Part shown: one piece after another, positions 21,700 to 32,759 of the stretch
Layout of the letters: every line of letters begins with the position of its first letter
How positions within the stretch are numbered: the stretch's first letter is position 1
Made by a program: the position numbers and the translations under genes
The notes under the pieces: generated by a model
What the model saw: the letters and a program-made list of their open reading frames with translations, nothing else
What the model was told of the DNA's origin: nothing
Databases searched by the model: none
Source of the DNA: Paroedura picta
Taxonomy: Eukaryota; Chordata; Lepidosauria; Squamata; Gekkonidae
Direction of reading: 5' to 3'
DNA length: 64,000 nt
Assembly (NCBI RefSeq): GCF_049243985.1
Contig: NC_135386.1
Location: forward strand, 18,506,202-18,570,201

Positions 21700-21805
21700 G
21701 AGGGGCGGCCAAACTGTGTCTCTGTGGATGTCCATGGATGCATGGCAGGGGCTCATGGGAATTGTAGTCCATGGACATCTGCAGAGCAACAGTTTGGCCA
21801 TCCCT
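21700..21805. mobile_element. Foldback hAT-type MITE, shortened copy
   Basis: The arms GGCCAAACTGTG and CAGTTTGGCC enclose a shortened left arm. The flanks GCCCAGAG (21692-21699) and GCCCAGAC (21806-21813) are a 7-of-8 target duplication. Confidence 0.75.
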
Positions 21806-22759
21806 GGCCCAGACAAAAAAAGCCTTGGCTACAAATGTCCTTTTTTTTTGCTGGGCTTTCTGTGGGGCAGCAAACACGTTATTTAATTAATTATTTTTGA
21901 GCTGGAGTTAAAACCCTTTGCTGTGTTTCATGAGGACCAGCATATTAAGGAGAGTTACAACAATCGGAAGATGTTTACGTGCAGGATTCTATTCAGGGGC
22001 CTGAATATTTAACTTGGGGTAGCTGCTCTGTCACCATTTATTCCTCTAAAATCAAATTTCCTTTTGAAAAAAAGGTTTAAGCCCTTTGGTCATTTTAGGC
22101 CCCCCGTTGAAACAGCTCTGGTTGGAGCGTTGCCAAGAGCTCAAAGCCCGGTGGCTGCATTCCAGAGCACACAAAGCTTTTGTTTGTTTTGGTCCTGGGC
22201 GTGGCGCCGGAAGGGCAGGGGTCCAAGCGTCTGGGGCTGGGCTGCCCTTGCATCCTGGAAGCTACGGCTTTGCGCGCTGGGTCCGATTTGGAGCGAGAGG
22301 TACCCGTTCCCAGAAGACTTTAGAGGTTGGCAGAGGCAGACTGCTAACTGAAAAGGCTTCAACTGATTGTTCTCTTCATTTGGGAGAAGCTGATAATCCT
22401 GGTGCTGTTCTCCGTTGCTTGAATCTTGCCATTACACGTTTATAGACCTGGTTTGCTTGAGCCGAGGTATTCCTTGCCACCGTGTTCACAAGAAAAGGAT
22501 ATGCTCTTTTGGATTCCTTAACGTGCTCGCTATAACCAAGCATCAGGTTGTCTGTAGGTGATGCCTTTTGAACTCCAGGCGTAGCAGAGAATTGCCTGAT
22601 ATTTCTGCACAGTAGGGTGGCTGGAGCAGCCTAGAAGGTCAAAGCATCCTGCCCAGTTCCTTTTGCACCTCTTCCTGGGTTGGCAGCAGAATAAAATTTC
22701 ATATTTCCCGTTCCCCCACCATCTTTTGCAGAAGAGGCCTTCATCAGATGCCGGAGTCA

Positions 22760-22844
22760 GTGGAAGCACATCTTAAGGGATGGACTGCTTTTATTCCCTG
22801 CATCAGAGGATAAAAGCCGGTTATGACTTAAGATGTGCTTCCAC
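22760..22844. other. 85-nt hairpin with an 18-bp perfect stem
   Basis: GTGGAAGCACATCTTAAG (22760-22777) is exactly complementary to CTTAAGATGTGCTTCCAC (22827-22844). Inside, GCTTTTAT and ATAAAAGC form a second short stem. The left flank contains TTCATCAG, the reverse of the CTGATGA core seen in hammerhead-type repeats, so this may be a remnant of a palindromic retroelement rather than a microRNA precursor. Confidence 0.8.
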
Positions 22845-23124
22845 GTTGTCGGGGAAGGGGGGGGGGGACCTTCGCCCAATGACAACAGCATCAAACAGTT
22901 CTTGCTGCTTTTCCTTTCGAGGGGGATGTGGCTGTGAGAGGGCTGTGCAAATGGATGGGTCCACGTGCAGACCACGTGCAGACCTTTCGGGAGAGGAGAG
23001 GAGCTTTCAGGATCATTGGGTGGTTTGGGTCCCCCCCCCCCGGTGCCCCCTGAGGTTTACTGATGCTTAATCCTAACCTTCTGCCCCCTGAATTTTTCAA
23101 ATTGCAAGACCCTTACATTCTGCT

Positions 23125-23215
23125 GGGCTCTGGGTGGTCCTGCATCAGACCTCAGAAGCCACGCCGGGTTGGTATTTGGATGGAAGACCACCAGGGAAGT
23201 TCTGGGGGGCTACAA
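23125..23215 (+). repeat. 5S-rRNA-derived SINE head
   Basis: Resembles the 3' half of 5S rRNA: CATCAGACCTCAGAAGCC, then TTGGTATTTGGATGGAAGAC and CACCAGGGAAGTTCTGGGG. It is too diverged to be a 5S gene. Confidence 0.65.
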
Positions 23216-23739
23216 ATATTACTGTAATCTGCCTTGGACCCCAAAGCAAAATGTAAATGAGACCAGAACGGAATAGTCTGGAGGGCCTTAAGAGTCGGGC
23301 TCTCTGGGCCAAACCTCCTCGTGCTTCTCCACTCCTAGCCGTGCTGAACCTGAGGGGCCGTTCTCCGCCTGCCTCTGCACCTTCTCGCAAATTAATCCGT
23401 AACTCGCGGCCCCCGGTGGCTCAGCCAGCTGGCTCCTACCTCCGGCGGGGCTAGCGAGCGAGGCTGATTCCGCACCCAGCCCGACGCAGGCGCCTGTCCT
23501 GTTGGCGCAGTGATTAATGCGCCCTGTGGATGGCAGCGCATGCCGAATCCTCGGTGGCTGGGTAAAGTAGGTCAGTTATTTTTAAGTCATGATTATTTTA
23601 TCAATGCTCCCTCGTAGGGGATAATGGGACGGGGGGAGGCAGGGAAGGAAGGGGGAACATCCAGCAATGCTGAGGGAGAGCAAAGCGGCAGAGCTGGCTT
23701 CGAATGGGGAAGGGGGGCTTCTCTGCACTCGGTCGTCCC

Positions 23740-23766
23740 CCACACACACACACACACTCACACACC
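23740..23766. repeat. CA microsatellite
   Basis: A (CA)n tract with one CTCA interruption. Confidence 0.85.
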
Positions 23767-23782
23767 TCAGCTACCCGGGGCA

Positions 23783-23972
23783 AAGGGCCGTGGCCCAGTG
23801 GCAGAGCCTCTGCTTGGCATGCAAAAGGCCCCAGGTTCAATCCCCGGCATCTCCTGCTCAAAGGAGCGTGTGGGGGACAGCGAGAGACCCTCCTCTGCCT
23901 GGGACCCTGGAGAGCAGCTGCCGTTCTGAGTCGGCCTCACCTTGATGCACCAGTGGCCTGATTCAGCGGATC
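23783..23972 (+). repeat. tRNA-derived SINE, full-length
   Basis: Head: GGGCCGTGGCCCAGTGGCAG, GCTTGGCATGC and CCAGGTTCAATCCCCGGC (tRNA-Ala-like A and B boxes). Body: GGGACCCTGGAGAGCAGCTG and GTGGCCTGATTCAGC. The best copy of this family in the window. Confidence 0.9.
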
Positions 23973-24427
23973 CAGGTGTGCGCAGGATGGAGATGGACAT
24001 AGAACGGAAGCAGCGTGACCCTTCCGAAGCATCTAACGGCCTCAGTGTCATCGTGGCGTTTGAGAACTCCTCGCAGGCAGTGCCCTTGAGGCTTGTGCCG
24101 TGGAGGTGCCTTTCCGCTTGGGGTGCTTTGTGGCGGAGGAGCTGTTGCAGAGACGTGTTTCTCAGCAGCGTTCCTCTGGAATGAGGTTTGTTCAGCTGAG
24201 CAGGCCAAGGGGCTTGGGGTCTGGGCTACCATGGAGTGTTCAAGGAGGGCTCCAGGCTGGCCTCGCTTGAGGGTGAGCTGGTCGCTTTCCGGGCTGGGCT
24301 AGCAGCAGGCTCAAGGGGCACGTATCTCTGCTTGCCTTTGGCGGGTCCTGACAGGTCTTGCATTCATGTTTTTAAAATGCCTTGCTTGAACTTCACCACC
24401 CCTTCATTTGTTTTTCTGAGTAGAGAA

Positions 24428-24612
24428 ACAGCAGAACGAACCTGGAGTCCAGGGGCACCTCTAAGACCCACCAAGTTCAATTCTGGGTCTGGGATTTCAC
24501 GTGCGTGCACACGGAAGCGTAAACCCAGAATTAAAGTCGGAGGGTCTTCCAGGTGCCCCTGGACCGAAACATTGTTCTGCTGCTCCAGACCAACATGGTT
24601 GCCCGCCTGAAT
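24428..24612. repeat. Palindromic dispersed repeat, both arms
   Basis: The left arm has GGAGTCCAGGGGCACCTC and the right arm has CAGGTGCCCCTGGACC, with GTTCTGCTGCTCCAGACC at the end. The centre is shortened, so the hammerhead-like core is missing. Confidence 0.7.
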
Positions 24613-24631
24613 CTAACTTATAGAAATCCAA

Positions 24632-24745
24632 CAAAACAAAATCAGAGTCCAATGGCACCTTTAAGATTAACAAAGATTTATTCAAGGCATGAGCTTTTGA
24701 GTGCAAGCACTCTTCCTCAGATTATTGAATGTATAGAAATCCAGA
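24632..24745 (-). repeat. Palindromic dispersed repeat, one arm, with hammerhead-like core
   Basis: On the - strand, CTGAGGA (24714-24720), a perfect 5-bp stem II (GAGTG, loop CTTG, CACTC), then AAAA at 24695-24698 where a hammerhead has GAAA, and GCTCATGCC. On the + strand it reads GAGTCCAATGGCACCTTTAA, then TTTATTCAAGGCATGAGC. Confidence 0.7.
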
Positions 24746-24769
24746 TATCCTGTCCCTGTACTTTCATTT

Positions 24770-24990
24770 ATTTAATGAATTCATTTGGACCTTGCCTTTT
24801 CCCCCAATGGGACCTGAAAGTGGCTTACAGTGTTCTTCTCTTCTCCATTTTATCTGCACAACAACCCTGAAAGGTAGCGCAAGCTGAGAGCGTGTCACCC
24901 ATAGGAGTCCTGGGGTGCAAATGAGGATTTGAACCCGGGTCTTTCAGACCCTAGTCAAACACTCTTAACCACTGCATCTTTCCAGCTGCT
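24770..24990 (-). repeat. tRNA-derived SINE, reverse orientation, diverged
   Basis: On the - strand the head contains GTGGTTAAGAGTG and a GGTTCAAATCC B-box-like motif. The body contains CTACCTTTCAGGGTTG, which becomes a tail rich in AAATGAATT. Confidence 0.5.
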
Positions 24991-25559
24991 GCCTAATCCT
25001 TGCCCAAATATTCCAAGCTTGGTACCGTCTTCTCTGTAATTAAAAGGTATACATGGCTGGAGTTCTGCTGCCGGCTCATTTGCGTGCTCAGACCAAGCCG
25101 TTGGTGCCTAAAGCTTTTTTCGGAAACCTTCCAGTCTGCCTCTGTCAAGTCTCTGTGTGCAGTTTTAAAAGGTATGAATGTGCTGCACCTCTAAGAAGTT
25201 TGCAGGATATTAGCGGGTCCCCTGCTGGTCTGCTAACGATGCACCGCTTTGAATTGCAAGTAATTAAAGAAACTGCGGCCAGCAGAACCACACGGCTAAT
25301 TCTGGCGAAGCAAGCCGGCAGCAAAGAGCCACCGCCTGGAAGGGAGCGTCCGAGACTTGGGATGGTGCAGGAAGGAACACGGGGGCAGGCTTCTGCATTC
25401 AGGGCACGGCTCTCTGCTCAATTTAGAGGCCTCAGAATAAAGCCCCCTCTCCTGGGCAGAATTTATGCCGATGGTGGCTCAAACGTGATTTTAAAAAAAC
25501 ACTGTGGTTTACCCTGGGAGTCTGTCCCCATTCCTGAATATCAGAAACAAGAAGAACTA

Positions 25560-25637
25560 TTTTTGTGCCCCACATTCTGCAGGAGGGGGGTTGGACTAGA
25601 TGACCTTGGAAGTGCCTCCCAACTCTGTGATTCTAGT
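25560..25637 (+). repeat. CR1 LINE 3' end
   Basis: GGGGTTGGACTAGATGACCT, then CCCAACTCTGTGATTCTAG, the typical CR1 terminus with its GATTCT end. Confidence 0.85.
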
Positions 25638-27349
25638 TTGAGTAAGACTTGGCCTTAAAGCATTTCATTTATTCCAGAATCTCCACTGGGGGGGGGGGAT
25701 GGATGGAAGATCCTGGGTCGGCACTTCCTTTCCTGAACCTCGACGTCTCCCTGGCTGTTGTGTCTGACTGGGAGGCTGTGGTGCTGCCCCAGAGGGAGGC
25801 AGGTTTGGCTCTTGCCCTGGCCTCGGTGGGTCATGGATCTCAAGGGAAGAGAGCCTGCAGAAACACTGAGGGATAAAGGCATCTTGAAGGCAGCTGAATC
25901 CCTTGGCGCCTTGCTTGCCATCGGGCTGCTGCAAAATTATGTAAAATGTGATGTGATGTGATTTGTCTGGCAGGAGCAAAAGCCATAGGACTTGGGTGGT
26001 TGTTTTTCAAGGAAGCCTTGCAAATTCAGGATTCTCTTCCTGCAAGATCCTTTCCTTTCCCTTTTGTCTCCGGGTTGTGGTGCAGGGGAGAAGCCGAAAG
26101 AAAAATAACCTCGGCTGCCCGCGTTTAAAATTTATGACTTTTGAGTTAGGGTGCTGATTAATTCATGGTTTTTGCTAGCAGCCAAAGTGTTTTGGGGGGG
26201 GAGAATCAAAGTGCTCTTTCTGGAATTTTAGATGCTGTCTTAAATTAAATACACATCTCTAAAAAAAGAAAAAAAATGAAATGGCTAGCGGCAAATACTG
26301 GTTTTTGTTTGAGTAGCTGACATGTCCTTTCCCCACCTCTAAAAAGATAAACAAAAACCTGTATTGAAACTTGTATCTCCTTTGCCAGTTTCAGAGGGAG
26401 GAAAAGAAAGACTCTGGAGACTGCAGGGGAAGTGGATTTTGATATACAGATCCATGTGCAGTCCTGAGAATTGATCTCCGGTCTGCATATTTGTTGGATA
26501 TCTTCCTGATGCTGTTGACTCATTTACTGCTAATTTATTCTCTCCTTGCCTTTGCACTCTGATGACCCCTGCCTCATTGTGCCTGCACACGACAGCTCAC
26601 ACCTAGAAGAAGACTTTGTTGGCCTTCAACCCTGTGTCCCTGGGCTCAAAAGGAGATTGAGAAGGGACCGGTTGAGGCAAACCCAAATGCCCACGGGAGC
26701 AAGGAAAGAGGCAGAGTAACCTCCTTGTAAGGGAGCCATTTTGAACGGGTGACATTCAACAGCTTGCAAACGTTGTCTTTTGGTAGGTTTTTCCCCATAA
26801 GCATGAAGGCCAACCAGGTGCGGGTCAACTCACTGGGCTTGGGAGGGCATTTGATTTGGCCAAAGAGAAACAGGTGCTGACATGCATGTGCTTCAGGCCA
26901 CCTTCAGGCATCTTCTGGTGCTGCTGTGATCCATTTCCTGACCCTTGAGTACTCAGTGGGAATCTTTGGTCCTGGGCTTGCTCCTCTGTGCAAGATGTCC
27001 TTAGTGCGAGATGCTCCCGGCTGCCTCCATGAACGCTGCCTGCAGGCCTGAAAAGTTTTCCAATCAAGTCGCTGCCCGCCACCCAATTAAGATGCCAGGG
27101 ACGGGTAACCCTCAGCATCGAGCGTTTTCATATTGCGACGTGAACTGAATCTCGTCTAAAATTGGCATCTTAATTGGGTTTGAATGCAGAAGTCTCCTCC
27201 TCCTCCCTCTGCTCAGGTGAAAATAGAATAGGGGAAAAGGAGCTTGGCCCAGAGAAATGGAGGGGGGGGGTTTGACATGGAGAGGAAAGAGGACAATTAA
27301 TTGCATCGCGCAGGGGTGGATCTGAAGAAGTGTGCCTGCATACAAAGTC

Positions 27350-27640
27350 AAAGAATCCTAGAGTTGGAAGGGGCCCCCAGGGTCATCTAGTCCAACCCCC
27401 TGTACAGTGCAGGACACTCACAGCTACCTGCCCACCCACCCACCCACAGTGACCCCAGTGTCATGCCCAAGTGATTCCCCCTCACCAACCAGAAATCTCC
27501 AGAATCCAGCCTGGCCTGGAGGGAATTCACCTCCCTTCCCACAGTGGTGATCAGCCATTCCCTGGGTAGGCAAGGAAGGGCCCCAAGAGGCCCATCCCCT
27601 CCTGCCCACCCACTCACCATCTGCCTAAGGTCATAAAACC
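27350..27640 (-). repeat. CR1 LINE 3' end, reverse orientation
   Basis: On + it reads AGAATCCTAGAGTTGGAAGG, then CATCTAGTCCAACCCCC, continuing into older CR1 body sequence. This is the reverse complement of the CR1 terminus. Confidence 0.85.
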
Positions 27641-27644
27641 AGCA

Positions 27645-27735
27645 TTTCTCTGCCTAAATTCAAAAGTTTATGCCCTGAATAAAATCCTGTTGGTTTTAAA
27701 GGTGCCCCTGGACTGCAACTTGGTCCAGCGCATAT
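27645..27735 (+). repeat. Palindromic dispersed repeat, right arm
   Basis: CCTGAATAAAATCC, TTGGTTTTAAAGGTGCCCCT and GGACTGCAAC match the right arm of 29972-30238. Confidence 0.6.
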
Positions 27736-27859
27736 GCCAGTTGCTGAAATCCAATTCTCCTCCTTCCCCTTTTGCTCATCCGCCCCCCCCCCCCTTCAAG
27801 CTGGGAGGTAAAAAAAAACCCGGTAAGCTAGTTCTTGGTCCACCCCTCCCCCTGGAATT

Positions 27860-28190
27860 AGAAGAAATGCTTTGCAAATGCAGCCTGTATCTTTAAGAAA
27901 ACCTGACAACTTAATGGCGTGTGATTCACTAATAGAGATGCCTGTGTTTAATCCTTTAAAGAGGAGGGGAGAGAACTTCACTGATCAGCATTCAGAGAGC
28001 AAAAGCACAGATATAAATCTCTGCAAAGCACTCCGAGGCGGGAGAAATTCTCCGACTGTCTTTCCGAAGGATTCTGACAGGCCTCTCGCGCCTTTGCCAA
28101 AGCAAGTTCTGAATTATTAAAGCCGCCTTTGTTTATTAAATTGAGCCCCCAACAAGAGGGATATCGGAGAGCAACAGATCCGGGTCCTAT
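27860..28190. other. AT-rich single-copy stretch in GLCE intron 1 (candidate noncoding element)
   Basis: Contains TTAATGGCGTG, TTCACTAATAG, ATTATTAAAGCCGCC and TTTGTTTATTAAATTG, with no recognised repeat. Composition and lack of repeats make it a candidate conserved element. Confidence 0.3.
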
Positions 28191-29212
28191 TTAATGGCGC
28201 CTTTTAGAGAAATGCGTGCCTTGCTGCAACAGGGCGCCAGGCGCAGATGCATTCGGTTGCAACGAGAAATTCTCCGCGTGCCTCTTGAAGAACTGCTTTG
28301 CTCCGTCTTGCCTCCCGGTCTAAGGACACACCCACTTTTTCACGGCAGAGGGTCTCATTACGGGCTTGTGTGTGTGTGTGCTGGATGGAAATGAGAAAGG
28401 CCACGCAAGGATTTGGCACATCTTGAGCATAAAAACAAAGCAGGCATCAGTCAGGGTACCCAGCGCCCTCCATTTTTGTTTGGTTCATAATAAAGAAGAA
28501 GCAATAGGATTCTGATTAAATATTGAGCTTAAAAGCTTGTTGTGTGGTTGAATGCCTGTTTATCTGCGCGTCGCTCTCACAGATGTGCAAGGAGCCGTGA
28601 TCTGGCCCCACAAAACCACCCCCACCCCCTTCTTGTAGCCTTCATGAGAAAGATGCATGTGATGGAAAACCTTAGCCAGGGTCTGTCTAAGGAGAGGAAG
28701 AACCTCTCTTCCTTGGAGCCTGATTTTTAAAAAGGAGAAAGAGAAAAGAGCACCAACCAGTAGAGATTGCCTACGACTCTCGAAAGCTGATGCAATCCGG
28801 AGAGACGGGTTGGGTTTGGCGTCTTGCTCTTTTACGTCTCCCCTTCTTGCCAAGGACAGGTTTGTAGGGAGCAAGAATCCCTTAAATGTGGGGGTGGGGT
28901 CAGATTTGACTCCTCCAGCTTCTTCCCAAACGTTTAATGAGGCCCCTTCCTCTTACGTCCTCCCCCCCCCCCCAGCAGTCGGGATTAGCTCTCCAATTAG
29001 GTAGGGTTGGGGCAGGCCAAGTAGATTAAACTCTTTTGCAGGCGCCTGGGGAAATGAAATGGATGCTCTGGATCCCTTGTTTTTTAAAAAAATTGGAATC
29101 TCTGTGTCAAGTCTTCAAATTTATCAGCAGGGCTCCCTTTCAGAGCAGGCAGAGCGGCACGCAGCGGAATAAGTTTAGAAGAGTCTTAATTATCTTTATT
29201 TTTATCCTCCAG

Positions 29213-29279
29213 GTGGTTGTTTGAAGTCGAGCTTGGATTCGGAGATGCAGTAGCGTTTGGAGCCCCCCCTTGACTTAAG
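29213..29279 (+). other. GLCE: Probable GLCE noncoding exon 2 (67 bp)
   Basis: The acceptor TTTTTATCCTCCAG precedes 29213 and the strong donor AAG|GTGAGT starts at 29280. Human GLCE has two noncoding exons before the first coding exon, and this is the best-formed exon between the promoter and 37646. It carries a minimal upstream frame, ATGCAGTAG, at 29245-29253. Confidence 0.55.
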
Positions 29280-29971
29280 GTGAGTTTCCAGCAGCTCAGC
29301 TTGTGAAGCCCCCCCCCCCCCCGCCTGCAGCCAGGCTGGGAAAGCTAAGGGTTGGGAAGCACACGGGGGGGGGGGCTCTCGGCCCCCAAATAAGGCTTGC
29401 TCCACTCCCCCAATTCTGCTAAACGCCTAGAGATGCAAGGAGACGAAGACTGCTGATCAGGGGGCGTGGGGTGTGGACGGGCATGTTCTTGCTTCGGGTT
29501 GTAAGGAGGTCTTGGGTTTCCCCTCGGCCTCTTGGAGCGGAGGGTCCCTTTGATCCGAACCGTAATTCTGTGATGTGATTTAAAAAGAAAAGAACATCCT
29601 TTTTTAAAGAGCTGTTTTGGAGCGCAGCCATGTTAGTCTGCAGGAGACCATCTTCGCTTTGACCCTCAAAAGCTTACAGCCTGAAGTCTAATTATGACAA
29701 TCAAGGTTTCTGAGTTCTACCCTGAAATCTGGATGGACTCCAGGATGCAACTGGACCAGAGTCTAGCGGTTCTTTTGGGGAGCTGCCGTGGGTCCAGGTG
29801 CCAAGGGATAAATGCCAAGGTCAGCAGCGGTTCCAGTACTCAGCTGCCAAACGGCTTCTTCGTCTCGCTCCACCTGGGAACCTTCCTTCAGCAAGACATG
29901 TGTGGGCTTGCTTAGTTTCTTAACTGTAACTTTCCACGAAGCACTTTTCTTACAGGCTAAGTCACAGCAAA

Positions 29972-30238
29972 ATACAATCAGAGTCCAGGAGCACCTTTAA
30001 GACCAACAAAGATTTATTCAAGGCGGGAGCTTTTGAGTCCAAGCACCCTTCCTCAGACTAAGAACTCTCTACGTGACAGTGGGAATATATAGGATGTCAT
30101 GTAGGGAGTTTTTAGTCTGAGGAAGAGGGCTTGCGCTCGAAAGCTCCCGCCCTGAATAAATCTTTGTGGTCTTCAAGGTGCCTGACTGGACTCTGATTTT
30201 GTTGTGCTCCTTCAGACCAATGTGGCTACTCATTTGAC
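29972..30238. mobile_element. Palindromic element with 11-bp target duplication (Penelope-like?)
   Basis: Inverted arms of about 90 bp meet near 30060-30115. The flanks share GTCACAGCAAA at 29961-29971 and 30239-30249. The right arm contains CTGAGGA (30117-30123), a stem-loop, and GAAA (30139-30142), a hammerhead-type core. The long, odd-length duplication fits target-primed retrotransposition better than a cut-and-paste transposon. Penelope-like elements are known for inverted arrangements and hammerhead motifs. No coding part remains. Confidence 0.7.
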
Positions 30239-32438
30239 GTCACAGCAAAGTTACATCTCCTTAAAAGTAAAACAAAACATTTCAGAGGAGGGTTGCGTGG
30301 AAATAATTTGTGTCTTTTAGAAGCTACAGGAGCTTTGGGAGTGTCATTTTTCCGGCAAATAAGCCTGGTTTGGCCTTGACATTTGTTTGAGACTGGCGAC
30401 CTCTTTAATCTTACTTTCTAGGGAAGTATAACTTTCAAGTTAAGTCGTCCTTTTTTTTTTACGTGTTACTACAACATTCAGGAATGAAGGCACTTTGATA
30501 GCAAGATCCTAAACAGCTTCCACTGACATTTTCAGTTTTAAAATGTTCCTACTTCTATATTTGTAAGTAAGGACAAAGTTGAGACAATTCCCTTAAGAGC
30601 TTGCCTGAAGCAGACAGCAAGGAGCGTAACGCCTTGCAAAACGTCTGATGCAACCTTGTGGTTTCCTGTCCTTTCGAAGCCAAGATTCTGGAATTTTTCT
30701 CTCAGTACTTGTTTCTATATGATGCACAGCAGAATTTGGTCTTTCACACTTGTGAAATCTCATCAGACCTGACTAATAGTCGTTTTTTTTTTAAATTAAC
30801 CTTTACGTTTAACAAACGGTAAATGTGTGTGCGGAATTTGGTCTTGGAAGGTAAACATAGGGGGGCGGTTCGGCATTTTGCTTTACGGAGCCTTTGCAAG
30901 TTCTCCGTTCTCAATTGGAGTGTTGGCTTTTTTAAAGCAGAAAAGTGTTTGCAGATGGGAATTGCAAAGGGCGAGATGGAATTAAATTGCAGGCAGGCTC
31001 CTGGCCGCCTAGCGAGCGTTAATATTCCGGCATGATGCATATTGAGAAGCAGGTGAGATTGAATCCCACAGAGGGGAGTGCACTTTTCTCTTACTCATCG
31101 GCTTCTGCGTTGGCATCGCCCTTTCTAAAAAATAATTTCTGTTGTTGGAAAAGGACTGGAAGGAAGGTTCTGGAAATCGTTTTGCTTTCTGCAAGGCCTA
31201 TTTTGCAGGCTTTGATTGCCCCGATTTTAGTACCGGGAGGGGGAAGCTGTGGAGTAAATGAGCAGTGATCACAAAACATCCCTGGGTTTTTTGCACCTTA
31301 TTTTTGGGGATCATGAATAATTCATCCCCTCCCCCAATTACTGTGTTCGCAGGCTTTGATAGATTCTGCATTACAGTGAATTGGATAATATGGCAGATGG
31401 AGAGATTGGGGCTGCTGATAAATATTCCACCTAGGAAGTAGCAACAGTGAAGAATGTGTGTGTGTATGTGTGCGTGTGTGACAATCACAATGCACAAGGA
31501 TGGGTTGATATTGTACTTTAAAGCAGTTGGTCTCTTAGCAAGCGAGATTAGGTGCACCTGCAGACTGTCTGCTGGGCGTCTAGGAATTGGGACAGGACTA
31601 ACCCAACTCCCAGACTTCCAGGGCTCTACAAGGAGAGCGGGCTCCTTTTCTGTGCTGGTTGCCGTCTTCCTTCAGGACGGAGACGCATGACCAGCAGGAG
31701 TCTCTCTCAAGGATCCCAGTAATACTACACAATGGCTTAAGGATATTGGGGAGCTCTGGAGACCCTGTGAGATGATGCCACGTCTCGCTCCTGCAGGAAG
31801 GGAACTCTCTGGAGAAAGGGGAAAGCAAGCTGGTACTCAGAGGCAGTCCTCTGGCCAAGGGAGACCAGTGAGCAGAGAGATTCAGCCCAGCCCATCGGAA
31901 AGAAGGGCGGATGGAAGCCTCCACTGACATCTCCTTACCGGAGCCTGTTCCAGCGTGCCGGACCCCACCCTAAACCACTTGGCAGCTGATCAAAGGACCC
32001 TTCCCCCTTTGGGGATTTATTCCTAGGAACAGGCGGCCGCTGCTGCTGCTGCTTCGTGGCTTTGCCTGTGTGGCCGGGGGAGTCTCCGCTTGCAGAATGC
32101 TTAATTATAAAGCCCTGCAAACTCCTGTGCAGTGCCCGGCGACATTGTCCTCTGGACGGGATTCTCGTTCTGTAGAAGGCCAGGGGATCGCTTTGGTAAG
32201 ACGACCGAGTATTTTTTCCCTCACTTCTGTCTTCTGCTCTCTGCAAGAGGACCTCCTCCGAATTCCGGAGAGGTTATCGGGAATAAAATATACTAGTCTT
32301 TCAGCGTTAAGGAAGCTGTGCCCTGGGAATTGAAAGAAGCTGTGTCCTGCTGGGGCTAATAGGCAGATGTTATCCGCCATTAACATTCCCGTTTCCAAAC
32401 GCACCATAGAGTTAGTTGCATAGCGTGGAGTGTAACAC

Positions 32439-32503
32439 CAGCCAGCAGGGGCTCATGGGAATTGTATTCCATGGACCTCTGGAGAGCCACAGCTTGGCCA
32501 TGC
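32439..32503. repeat. hAT MITE, right half
   Basis: GCAGGGGCTCATGGGAATTG, TTCCATGGACCTCTGGAGAG and CCACAGCTTGGCCATG match the right arm of the foldback MITE. The left arm is absent. Confidence 0.7.
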
Positions 32504-32759
32504 CGGTGTAGGTCAATGTCCCTCTCCTGTGACTTTCTGGCCATTTTGCTACATTACAATCGGGCATGACTTGTGGGGAAAGTCCTCTTCAGTTCTGTTT
32601 TGGGGAAACCGTTCCCTGAGTTGGGGGCCGCAGCAGAATGCAGGCAAGCGGGTGGTTATTGAGGAGGGGCCGTTTGCAGGGGGTCTTCTCCACCGGGGGC
32701 TTAAAAAGTCAGGAAAGGCTTTTGCCATCTCTGCAGTGGAGCTGCGCTCAGAGGTGTAG

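Larger units (their letters stand above)
16591..29212 (+). other. GLCE: GLCE intron 1
   Basis: A 12.6-kb 5'UTR intron if exon 2 at 29213-29279 is real. It contains partial terminal-inverted-repeat elements (16745-16975), an 18-G run (17146-17163), SINEs, hAT MITEs (17791, 20730, 21700), a nested older element (20585-21352), a hairpin (22760-22844), palindromic repeats (24428-24745), CR1 tails (25560-25637, 27350-27640) and AT-rich unassigned stretches, notably 27860-28190. Confidence 0.6.

Noticed and set aside
23783-23860. tRNA-Ala-like sequence as a tRNA gene
   Set aside because: It has A and B boxes but is joined to a shared SINE body and recurs at several places. No intact cloverleaf.
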